Assembly (NCBI GenBank): GCA_051745935.1
Contig: JBNJEM010000024.1
Span: 1-27,719, forward strand
Length of the DNA: 27,719 nt
Origin: JBNJEM01 sp051745935
GTDB lineage: Bacteria; Planctomycetota; Planctomycetia; Pirellulales; Pirellulaceae
Reading direction: 5' to 3'
The notes below the pieces were generated by a model. It made no database searches. It saw only the letters and a list, made by a program, of their open reading frames with translations, and was not told the origin of the DNA. Made by a program: the position numbers and the translations under genes. This document shows, in pieces, positions 8,283 to 15,734 of the stretch (position 1 is its first letter; each line of letters begins with the position of its first letter).

Positions 8283-8487
8283 GCGAACTGAAGTAAGGCT
8301 CTTCCAGGCAACGAGGGTTGGAAAACGGCCCTGTGGAGCGAGCAGGCCGCCGTCCGCCGTCATGATCCCTGCCGATTCCAACGCATGGCTGAGCGGACTC
8401 TGGCCTTGCGGTTTGGCGGGATACCTCATAAGGGATTTGTGATCATGAAGCTAGGATTCTACTTCAGACGGCTAAAGTGTTACCATG
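8283..8487 (+). ncRNA. Candidate structured RNA element, copy P
   Basis: This segment is homologous along its length to the kinase-leader segment at 5490-5697 (-). Its ends can pair: CTGAAGTA (8288-8295) with TACTTCAG (8460-8467). GCCGTC (8349-8354 or 8356-8361) can pair with GACGGC (8467-8472), which lies just outside that closing stem, so a pseudoknot or two exclusive folds are possible. Another pairing is GATCC with GGATT through a G-U. No gene starts immediately after it; the next is 144 nt downstream. It may be a free small RNA or the long leader of that small gene. Confidence 0.55.
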
Positions 8488-8630
8488 TTCCTTGCCGCGT
8501 GAAACGCCGGCCCTGCCCACTGACCAGAAAACGATGCTTTTGGCTGTGAGCGCGGCCGCCACCGTCCGATGCTAATCGTACGTTGGTCCAGGCACGCTGG
8601 ACGTCTCAGTCGTTCGATTATGGAGTATTC

Positions 8631-8897
8631 ATGATGAAAAAACTTGCCATGGCACTCGCCTTCGCAACGTGTACAGTCATTGGACCGGGAATTGCACCCT
8701 TGCAAGCTCGCCAACCTCTCTATCTGATCTTGCGAGCGCCCGCTCGCACGCACGCCGGACGGGCGTACTATCCGGGTCGGAGCCAAAAAGTGCGGGCCGA
8801 CACATACGCCTACGGGTGGTTTGGCGTCCGGCCGCGTCAACACGCAAAGCGGTCCACCGGCTACCATGGCAGGTACATTGAATGGGCCAAACAGTAA
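8631..8897 (+). CDS. Small basic exported protein of unknown function
   Basis: This 88-aa protein starts MMKKLAMALAFATCTVIG and has a classic signal peptide cleaved near LQARQ. The mature ~60 residues are rich in Arg, Tyr and Gly with the phrase YAYGWFGVRPRQH and then GYHGRYIEW. I recall similar short proteins in planctomycete genomes but no function for them, and did not search. TGGAG at 8621-8625 is 5 nt from the ATG at 8631; ATG 8634 is an alternative. It lies downstream of the candidate RNA element. Function is not known; exported small basic proteins can bind envelope polymers, but nothing here shows that. Confidence 0.65.
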   Translation: MMKKLAMALAFATCTVIGPGIAPLQARQPLYLILRAPARTHAGRAYYPGRSQKVRADTYAYGWFGVRPRQHAKRSTGYHGRYIEWAKQ

Positions 8898-8923
8898 TAT
8901 GGCGATTTCACCAGCGTGAACCA

Positions 8924-8976
8924 CCGGCCCCCCACGAGCTGGTCTCGTGGGAGCCAAAGACTCACAAGCTACAACC
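8924..8976. repeat. 53-bp direct repeat with hairpin, unit 1
   Basis: It is identical to 8992-9044, 15 bp further on. Each unit holds an 8-bp perfect hairpin (CCCACGAG and CTCGTGGG around a CTGGT loop) and ends CACAAGCTACAACC. Two units only, with no spacer array, so this is not CRISPR. Confidence 0.9.
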
Positions 8977-8991
8977 AGAGCCCACCCATCC

Positions 8992-9044
8992 CCGGCCCCC
9001 CACGAGCTGGTCTCGTGGGAGCCAAAGACTCACAAGCTACAACC
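8992..9044. repeat. 53-bp direct repeat with hairpin, unit 2
   Basis: It is an exact second copy of 8924-8976 in the same orientation, including the CCCACGAG/CTCGTGGG hairpin. Confidence 0.9.
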
Positions 9045-9208
9045 GGTCTGTCAAAAGGGTTCCGTGGGAACCGTCGGCGACAACACCAATGACGACGTCA
9101 AGTCATATATCGCAAACCAAGTTGTCAAGGAACCGGTCCTCGATGAACGGTTCCGAGAAACATTGCGATAGTTCAGAGTCGTCCGCACCGGACCGCCTGT
9201 AGCTCGCG

Positions 9209-9274
9209 AGTCTGATTCACCCACGAGATGAACTCGTGGGGGTCTGGACGCGGGCCGGACGTCTGCAAGCTAAC
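9209..9274. repeat. Diverged third copy of the hairpin repeat
   Basis: The same 8-bp stem arms (CCCACGAG at 9220-9227, CTCGTGGG at 9233-9240) occur here with a different 5-nt loop (ATGAA), and the copy again ends in CAAGCTA and ACC. The flanks differ. The rest of the gap up to 9434 shows nothing recognisable. Confidence 0.55.
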
Positions 9275-9434
9275 CACAAAGAAGCTGCGTAAAATGGGCA
9301 AACATCCGATTGCCCTGAGCCAATCATGCGCCAACCGAATTCTGGAATGACCGGGGCTTTCCCGCGATACACTCCCGAATGACCGAGGGTGGTTTCGAAA
9401 CATTTGCATGGTTTTATTCTTCCGGGCGGCCCCG

Positions 9435-10664
9435 TCACCCCGTTTCTTGCGCGACGGGGACGATGAGCCGAAAGCAGGCCCCGCCACCGGGGGCGGTGCG
9501 AATTTCCAGCCGTCCTTGCAAAGCCTCCAACCGCTCACGGATATTGAACAACCCAAAACCGTCTGGCTGTTGCAGTCGGGCTTCAACGGCCCGCGGATCG
9601 AAATCGGTTCCCTCATCTTCAACCTGTATGGTCAGCCGCGCATCGTGAGACCAGAGCGTGACCCGTACTTGCATGCTTCCGGAATGCTTTACGGCGTTCA
9701 TCAGCAACTCACGGACGGCGTCGAACAAGAACACGCGGAGATGATCCGACAGCGGCAGCAACTCGGACTGCGTGTCCACGGCAACGGCCAGCCCGTGTTT
9801 TTCCCGAAACCATGTCCCAAGCCAATCGATGATTTCGGGCAACGTCCCGTGTTGCAGGATTGGCGGGCTTAACTCGTGGGTGAGGTTTCGCGTGGTGCTC
9901 AAACATTCGCCCACTAGCTCATCCAAGCGGCTTACATGTTGTCCGATCTGTTCGGGATCCGCCTCCATGAGCACGGGCAAGCGCAGCTTGACGGCCAAGA
10001 GCAGCTGTTGGAGATCATCGTGCAGCAACCCGGCCAATCGTTTGCGTTCCCGACGTTCCGCCTCACTCAGCTCGGCGGCCAAGCGGCGGAGGTCTTGGGC
10101 TCGCCGTTCGGCCACGGCCGTTCGTTCAGCCACCTGTCGTTCGAGGGTTTCGTTCAGTTGACGAAGCGCGTCCTCAGCCCGCTGCCGAGCCGCCAGTTCA
10201 TTTCGAATTTGGTACTGGCGCCGGCGCGACTCCACGGCCGCCCGCACGGCGCTGACCAGCGTCGCTGTATGCAATGGACGCTCGAGCAAGGTGAGGTGCG
10301 CGGTCCCCTCGATGCCCCCCAAGGCTTGCCATCCAGCGTCTCCTTGCCGCACGGGGAAGGTGATCACAAGCAGCGGGAAATCGGACCACGTCGGCTGGTC
10401 GGATAGAGTGGTGGTAATTCGACGCCGGGCTTCCGCGGAAAGCGTTTCTTCCCCCAACACGGCCGCCACTGCGCCCCGGCGGATCTCCTCGCATAATTGA
10501 TCGACGGTCCCGCAGCATATGGCATCGAGGCCAGCTTCGGAAAGCACGCGGTGAATCATGGCCGCATCGCGGTCATGAGAGGCCAGAACCAGTACTCTTT
10601 CTTCCTCCCCACCAACATGCGCCGTGGTCGCGACGGTTTCAGCCTTGTTGCTCGTTTGGGACAT
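9435..10664 (-). CDS. NarL-type histidine kinase with degenerate receiver-like N-terminus
   Basis: This 409-aa cytoplasmic sensor kinase starts at ATG 10664, with GAGAAGGG upstream. Residues about 20-145 resemble a receiver domain (ERVLVLASHDRDAA, WSDFPLLVIT), but the usual phosphorylated Asp is not present; VLGEETLS occupies that place. A coiled coil (about 150-200, ELAARQRAEDALRQLNETLE) leads to a HisKA_3 H-box, ERKRLAGLLHDDLQQLLL, with the phospho-acceptor His. The ATPase domain has RELLMNAVKHS (N box), EDEGTDFDP and GFGLFNIRERLEALQG (G boxes). No membrane segment or partner response regulator is seen nearby. Its 5' end overlaps the end of a decayed kaiC-like gene by 26 bp, so it was probably co-translated with KaiC. 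Confidence 0.85.
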   Translation of the reverse strand: MSQTSNKAETVATTAHVGGEEERVLVLASHDRDAAMIHRVLSEAGLDAICCGTVDQLCEEIRRGAVAAVLGEETLSAEARRRITTTLSDQPTWSDFPLLVITFPVRQGDAGWQALGGIEGTAHLTLLERPLHTATLVSAVRAAVESRRRQYQIRNELAARQRAEDALRQLNETLERQVAERTAVAERRAQDLRRLAAELSEAERRERKRLAGLLHDDLQQLLLAVKLRLPVLMEADPEQIGQHVSRLDELVGECLSTTRNLTHELSPPILQHGTLPEIIDWLGTWFREKHGLAVAVDTQSELLPLSDHLRVFLFDAVRELLMNAVKHSGSMQVRVTLWSHDARLTIQVEDEGTDFDPRAVEARLQQPDGFGLFNIRERLEALQGRLEIRTAPGGGACFRLIVPVAQETG

Positions 10665-11463
10665 CCGACAACCCTTCTCCGGTAAAATGTGGCGTGCCGG
10701 TAAAGCGCCCTTGAAACGCTCGCGGCGGCCCACCCATCCGGACGCCTTCGGGGACCAAATCATAGCTTACGGAGCGTTCGTGGAACCCAGTGCGTCGCTT
10801 GTATACGGAAATCGCCTTGGAAAGTTCGCTGGCCTACTCAAAGGCATGGAACCGGACAACCGAATCGGCGATATCGCTTGGATCGAAATGAGGGAGCCGG
10901 GACGTCCCCGGAATGTCGTGCCGGGCCCACACCATGAGCACCGCGCCTCTCCTGGCTGAAAAAGCTTAGCCGTTCATCCAGCTGAAGTCACAACAGCCGT
11001 TCATTGGGCATCGCGCTGGGATAACCGGCCAGGCCATCAAGGACGACCAGGCGGATGGTTCGATCCCGGATGCCGTTTTTCATCCGGTGGGTGAACTCGC
11101 CAGGTATCATCTCCGCCGGGGCAACCTGCTTCGTCCCCACCAGACCTCGTTCCCGTTTCCTCTCAATATCCAGCCCCAAATCCTTCGTGCGAATCAACCG
11201 AGTTCGAATCCGCTCATCACACCCGTACATGGCGGATCGTTCGCAGCGCCGCGCTTCAGTCACGCAAAACCGCGAACCGAGCGTGGTCTTTCCGGAGCCG
11301 TCCCCCCTTGCACAAGGTCAGGGTGTTTGTGGGGAAGCCCCCCGCTTGGCACGGTGTCAAACCCCACAAGTCCCACGGGGGCGAGAGCCCATTCGGTGTC
11401 GGCTTCCGCTTCCACCGTCCCGCCATTGTCGCCACACGGACTCGGTTGCAAGTGCTTCTCCAT
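10639..11463 (-). pseudogene. Decayed KaiC-like RecA-family ATPase gene
   Basis: Reading the minus strand in all three frames rebuilds a KaiC/RAD55-like ATPase. ATG 11463 follows AGGAGG by 5 nt. The N-terminal VGLVGFDTVPSGGLP and DLVQG match the family's start, but the frame shifts before the P-loop GDGSGKTTL. The next stretch, CVTEARRCERSAMYG to APAEMIPGEFTHRM, RLVVLDGLAGYPSAMPNERL, stops at a TGA. It continues as LQLDERLSFFSQ, shifts to AVLMVWARHDIPG and DPSDIADSVVRF, meets a TAG after FHAFE, then continues SKAISVYKRRTGFHER and GVRMGGPPRAFQGRF to a normal TGA at 10641-10639. Two frameshifts and two stops show it is non-functional. Intact P-loop and C-terminal motifs suggest recent decay. 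Confidence 0.75.
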
Positions 11464-12149
11464 CAGTGCCTCCTGGCCACGCACGTATAACAGCCAAACC
11501 TCTCTGCTTGGCCACCATTCCTCTTCTCCCAGAGTAGCAATTCCCCGCGTGAACGCAACAGCGCCGCCCCCCAATGGACTTCCGACAGCGTGGCACCCAA
11601 TGCGCCAAGCTGTCGGGCCGGGCCCGGTGTCCTTTCCCCACAACGGACTGACAAAGCAGCCGGTCAGGTCAACAGGGCGTTTTTCCCATCGCCTGGTATT
11701 CGGTTTGCTCAATCCGTGGGCGCTATGGTCCGTGGGCGCTATGGCGTGGAGAGAAGCCGTGGCGTTTTAACGGCGTCGTTTGAACGCCATCGGTTCCCGT
11801 GAAGCGTCCTTCGAGATGCCAGCACCGGCCAGTGAATGACAGCCCCCTTTCCGAAGAGGGGCGAGAGTGGTCGTTCCACGAGTTTGACACGTATTGCCGA
11901 GCGTTACGAGAAGTACGTGGCCAGAATGGCACGGGGGCTCTCGGCACCCTCGGAGGTCATCGTATTACTCAAACTGTAAGCTTCATGTCTCGACTAGCTG
12001 GTAAAGCCCGGCTTTCGGGGCCTTCGCGGCCAGGACGGCACCCGTCACGGGTTCCAATTCGATGCACCTGGACACGACCTGAAACCAGGGCTTTTCCAGC
12101 GTCTGGGCCGTTCGAAGGACGTGAAACGTTTACACTTTGAGGTATTACA
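11464..12149. other. Non-coding gap with a 16-bp tandem duplication
   Basis: No supported gene apart from a doubtful small ORF at 11836-11979. At 11713-11744 the unit TCCGTGGGCGCTATGG occurs twice head to tail with no change, a recent slippage-type duplication. No promoter with good match is seen for the kaiC-like remnant, although GTTATAC lies about 25 bp upstream of its start. Confidence 0.4.
11836..11979 (+). CDS. Doubtful 47-aa ORF
   Basis: The ORF runs from ATG 11836 to TAA 11977-11979. The middle of its product (TRIAERYEKYVARMARGLSA) looks like an amphipathic helix and is more protein-like than the neighbouring translations. There is no ribosome-binding site and no recognised family, so it could be a gene fragment or chance. 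Confidence 0.2.
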   Translation: MTAPFPKRGESGRSTSLTRIAERYEKYVARMARGLSAPSEVIVLLKL

Positions 12150-12250
12150 CTTCAGGCGGTCGAATTTGTCCGGGTGGAACGCTGCCCGACGCAAGCCGTC
12201 CTCCCGTTGGTCGGACTCGCGGCGGACCAAGTCATCCGCGACCGGTATAG
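12150..12250 (+). repeat. Dispersed ~100-bp repeat, family A copy 2
   Basis: It runs from TTCAGGCGGT through TTGTCCGGGTGGAA, GCTGCCCGACGC, CGTCCTCCCGTTGG and ACTCGCGGCGGA to CATCCGCGACCGGTATA. It is about 85% or more alike by eye to copies 3 and 4. An imperfect hairpin (CGCAAGCCG with CGGACTCGCG) is visible. It lies 358 bp upstream of the BON protein start. The 12251-12608 stretch after it shows no gene or clear promoter. Confidence 0.85.
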
Positions 12251-12608
12251 AAGAAATCCGACAATTCTTCGAGCGATCCTTAATGGGAGACGTCGTCTGA
12301 GTACCCAGGGGGTTCCAGCGCCTCGAAATGGCCAATCACCGTGCACGCAAGTCGATCGCGGCACGGTATAACCTCGAACGATGCCAAGTCAGAAAGCCAG
12401 ATGAGTCCCTAATGCCACCAGCCATGCGAGCGTACAAAAAGCACGAGATGGCGAACGACATTGGGTTGCTCGCGACATGCCGTCGTCCTCCCACGTCATC
12501 CTGCCGCGATCCTCCGGTTCACGGCGGTACTGGCGGAGATGTAAGAATCATCGAGGCGCGAATACGCGAATGTCTCGGATTGACCTACACAATCACAGGA
12601 GTCAAACC

Positions 12609-14060
12609 ATGAATCAATCATTGAAGTGTCGAGCCTGTTGGCTCGTCCTGATGGCAATGGGCATGTTTTCGTTGAGTTTTGGGGCGGTGCCCGCCGCGGC
12701 GCAGAAAGAGCCCCTGAAGGATAGCGACATCACGCTTGCCGTGGAAACCGAGCTGATCTATGAAGAAGCAGTACCCGCCCACAAAATCGACGTATCGACC
12801 GAAAATGGCATCGTCACCTTGGCCGGCTCGGTGGACAGTTACTACGCCAAGCTGGAGGCGGAAAACGTGGCCCGGTCGGTGAAAGGCGTACTCGCGGTCA
12901 TCAACAATATCGTCGTGCAACCGGTGGAACGAACGGATGCGGAGATTCGAGAGGACGTGGTTGCGGCGCTGTTGGCCGACCCCGTTACCGAAACGTTTGA
13001 AATCGACGTCAGCGTGGATGAAGGGATCGTCACTCTGACCGGAGAGGTCGACTCATACACGGAAAAGAGGGTGGCCGAGGAGGTCGCGGAACGGGTGAGA
13101 GGCGTGGTCGACGTCGAGAACGCGCTCAACTATGACGTGGTCTCTGGCCGAACGGACGCGGACATCCAGGCGGACGTATCCTACCGGTTGAAGTCGACCG
13201 CTTCCATTGACGCCACGTTGGTCACGGTGAACGTGGACGACGGCAATGTCACGCTCGAAGGGAGTGTCGGTAGCGCGGCGGAAAAGAGCGAAGCGGAAAC
13301 CGAAGCATGGCTTGTTCCTGGCGTGACATCGATTACTAACAACCTGGAAGTGAAATGGTGGCTTGATGGCGGCAGGGATGCGTGGGGAGACGGATGGACC
13401 GACGCCGACATGCAGGAGGCCATTGAAAACGCCTTGGTAGCCAATCCCCGCCTGACGTCGTTTGACATCGTCGTCGCGGTGGAAAACGGCGTGGCCACGC
13501 TGAGCGGCACGGTTGAGAACCTGGAAGCCAAGCGGGCCGCCGAAGAGGAAGCTCAAGATACGCTGGGGGTTTGGCGGGTCAAAAACTACATACGAGTGCG
13601 ACCGTCGGATGCGCGCACCGACGCTGCGATTGCCAACGACGTCCGCGATGCCCTGCGGCGGGACCCTTACGTGGATCGGTATGACATTGGCGTCAACGTG
13701 TACAACGGAAAGGTATTCCTGACCGGCGAAGTGGACTCGTGGTACATGAAAGACCTGGCCGAGGAAAACGCCGCTGGCGTTCGCGGGGTAACCGATATTC
13801 GGAACAATCTTGATGTCGATTATGAAGCTACCGCGAAAACGGATCGGGAAATCAAGGAGGACATCGAGTCACAGCTGTTCTGGAGCCCGTTTGTCGACAG
13901 TGACGACGTCACCGTCAAGGTGAGGTCGGGCGTGGCGACCTTGATGGGCACCGTGGAAGACTGGGACGAAATGCAGGCCGCTAAAGAGAATGCCCGCGAT
14001 GGCGGAGCCACGTCGGTTATCAACAAGCTTGACGTCGAGCACGGCTACGGGGCTGACTAG
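12609..14060 (+). CDS. Exported protein with six tandem BON domains
   Basis: The protein is 483 aa. ATG 12609 is preceded by AGGA and opens a signal peptide (WLVLMAMGMFSLSFGAV, cleavage near PAAAQ). The remainder consists of six BON repeats of about 70 residues, each beginning with a D-x-x-I helix (DSDITLAV, TDAEIRED, TDADIQAD, TDADMQEA, TDAAIAND, TDREIKED), holding a central Gly strand (NGIVTLAG, EGIVTLTG, DGNVTLEG, NGVATLSG, NGKVFLTG, SGVATLMG) and ending near V-x-x-I/V-x-N. BON domains occur in OsmY and in secretins and are thought to bind membranes or phospholipids. OsmY has two, so this is a long form. A periplasmic or envelope stress role is inferred. An in-frame upstream start at 12477 would hide the signal peptide and was rejected. 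Confidence 0.9.
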   Translation: MNQSLKCRACWLVLMAMGMFSLSFGAVPAAAQKEPLKDSDITLAVETELIYEEAVPAHKIDVSTENGIVTLAGSVDSYYAKLEAENVARSVKGVLAVINNIVVQPVERTDAEIREDVVAALLADPVTETFEIDVSVDEGIVTLTGEVDSYTEKRVAEEVAERVRGVVDVENALNYDVVSGRTDADIQADVSYRLKSTASIDATLVTVNVDDGNVTLEGSVGSAAEKSEAETEAWLVPGVTSITNNLEVKWWLDGGRDAWGDGWTDADMQEAIENALVANPRLTSFDIVVAVENGVATLSGTVENLEAKRAAEEEAQDTLGVWRVKNYIRVRPSDARTDAAIANDVRDALRRDPYVDRYDIGVNVYNGKVFLTGEVDSWYMKDLAEENAAGVRGVTDIRNNLDVDYEATAKTDREIKEDIESQLFWSPFVDSDDVTVKVRSGVATLMGTVEDWDEMQAAKENARDGGATSVINKLDVEHGYGAD

Positions 14061-14282
14061 CCGCATCCCCCTCAACCGGACGCTCACGCACGGGCAGCGA
14101 GGCACCGCCAGTGATGGGGGGGCGAGTCGATGGGGCAGTCGGCCACCTTCTTCCGCTCGCCGGCGGTGCCTCTGCTATTTTAGGGGTATGGGAACCCTCC
14201 GTGTGCAAGAGACCGGTCATGTCGCCCGGGGACAATGAGCGTCATACACCTATATTCAATCGGAAAGACGTCACCCTGATCC

Positions 14283-15734
14283 ATGTCAAGCCTTCAAGAG
14301 TATTATGCTGAAGAAGTGGTACGGCAGAGAATGGTCGAGTTCCTTGGCGGCCACCGCTTGGAGGAGACGAGTTGCGTCTACATCACGGCGGACGATTGCT
14401 CGCCCATATGCGATTTCCGCCCTCGCCCTCCTCGCGAGCTCTGGGACTGCCTGGAGCAGGGGATGGAGGTGAAGCGGTCGCTTTGGGACCGCCGCTCCCT
14501 GGTGGTTCATGTGGACATTGAGTACGTGAATTTCGATTACCCGGCGGAGCCTTATTTGAATCCACGGCGGTCTTTGGACCTTCAACGCCCGGTGGTTCGG
14601 TTGCTTCGAGAACATCTGTTACGCTATGGCATCGCCCCGCTACACCTGCTTAGCGGTCGAGGGCATCACCTGGTATGGCGCACGGAACGGGATTCTCCCG
14701 CCTTTCGCCAGTTGGCCCACGTCGGCATGTTTTCGGACACCCTTCAAGGTATGTACCAAACGGTTCAGCCACCGGGTGAAATGGTCGGGTTGGAGACGGG
14801 GGCGGCCTTCGCGGGCGTTGGACAGGCGCTCGAATTCGTGGCGGGGCAAGTGCTGCGCGACGTTCGCCCCGGCAGCCCCATACCCGTGGAGCTCTCGGAG
14901 GTCGAAACGGGGCGCGGCGAGCGAGGTCGGGAGATCATCTGCCTCGATCTTTCAGAGTATGGCGACCCGCTGAACAAGCGAATGGTCCGTATTCCCTTTA
15001 GCGCCTACCATAAGCCGCAGCAACGTCGGGCGGCATTAGGCGGGCATGTTGTTGATGAACTGCCGCGTTTGTTTCTCGTGCCCCTGTTCGAGACAAGTGA
15101 GCAGGAAGGGTTGCGGGCAATGCGGCACGCGGAGGTCGCGGCGGACCTGGCCCGGTACGCCTCGGTCGAGATCCCCGAACAGAATGAAGGTACCTCGCGA
15201 CTGACCGAGGCGTATGCCGGCTCGCGGACGGCTCGCTTTCATCAATGGTTCTACAGCCAGGAGCACGAGCCACCAGGCCGATGGCCGGAGAGCTACGACC
15301 GTACCCCGGTCGACTCGCTCCCGCCCTGCGCGCGGCGAATCCTGACTCAGCCAAATGACGCCTTGCTCAAGCCCGTGGGCATCCGGCTGCTGGTCCGCGT
15401 GTTGTTGGCACTGGGATGGCATCCGCGACACGTGGCCGGACTTATTCGTTCCAAATACGAACGGAACTTCGGCTGGGGGAACACATTCTTTCAATATGAC
15501 GCCGCGACGCGGGCTGACTTCTATACTCGCTTGTTCGCTGGCCTGATCGTGGGGCGGATCGACACCCTGGAGGATTTTCGGTGTGAGGATTTAAAGGCGG
15601 TCGGCCTCTGCGGTCCGGAGACCTGCGACCACTCATTACTCCGCTTCCGCCAATCACTAGCAGAAAGGATATGCCATGAGCGCCTGGCCTGTCGGCCTAT
15701 CCACGGGCTGTTTTTACCAGACCAGCATCTTTGA
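14283..15734 (+). CDS. Primase-like protein, candidate fusion of PriS-like and PriL-like (Fe-S) domains
   Basis: This is a 483-aa protein. Residues 73-131 show archaeo-eukaryotic primase signatures: VVHVDIEY with Asp78-x-Glu80 (a DxE motif as in human PrimPol) and LLSGRGHHLVW (122-132) as the sxH motif. LDLSEYGD (221-228) may hold the third Asp, followed by RIPFSAYHKP (236-245), resembling the R-x-P-x-S-x-H-x-K segment of PriS. The C-terminus (346-455) resembles the PriL Fe-S domain: PPCARRIL (Cys349), a helical GIRLLVRVLLALGWH stretch, then FRCED (Cys434), GLC (Cys443) and ETCDH (Cys448), four Cys in PriL-like order. A nucleic-acid synthesis or repair role is inferred. No clear ribosome-binding site precedes the start. 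It overlaps the next gene by 59 bp. Call made by motif reading only. Confidence 0.6.
   Translation: MSSLQEYYAEEVVRQRMVEFLGGHRLEETSCVYITADDCSPICDFRPRPPRELWDCLEQGMEVKRSLWDRRSLVVHVDIEYVNFDYPAEPYLNPRRSLDLQRPVVRLLREHLLRYGIAPLHLLSGRGHHLVWRTERDSPAFRQLAHVGMFSDTLQGMYQTVQPPGEMVGLETGAAFAGVGQALEFVAGQVLRDVRPGSPIPVELSEVETGRGERGREIICLDLSEYGDPLNKRMVRIPFSAYHKPQQRRAALGGHVVDELPRLFLVPLFETSEQEGLRAMRHAEVAADLARYASVEIPEQNEGTSRLTEAYAGSRTARFHQWFYSQEHEPPGRWPESYDRTPVDSLPPCARRILTQPNDALLKPVGIRLLVRVLLALGWHPRHVAGLIRSKYERNFGWGNTFFQYDAATRADFYTRLFAGLIVGRIDTLEDFRCEDLKAVGLCGPETCDHSLLRFRQSLAERICHERLACRPIHGLFLPDQHL

Noticed and set aside
7834..8283. A 149-aa plus-strand ORF in the 7.7-8.3 kb gap
   Set aside because: No ribosome site, no motif, and it runs through tandem duplications and the possible promoter.
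8924..9044. Possible CRISPR array
   Set aside because: Only two units with a 15-bp spacer and no cas genes; better explained as a duplicated hairpin repeat.
11185..11215. A tRNA-like T-loop motif (GAGTTCGAATCC)
   Set aside because: No acceptor or anticodon stems surround it, and on the other strand it is part of the kaiC-like pseudogene (DERIRTRLI).
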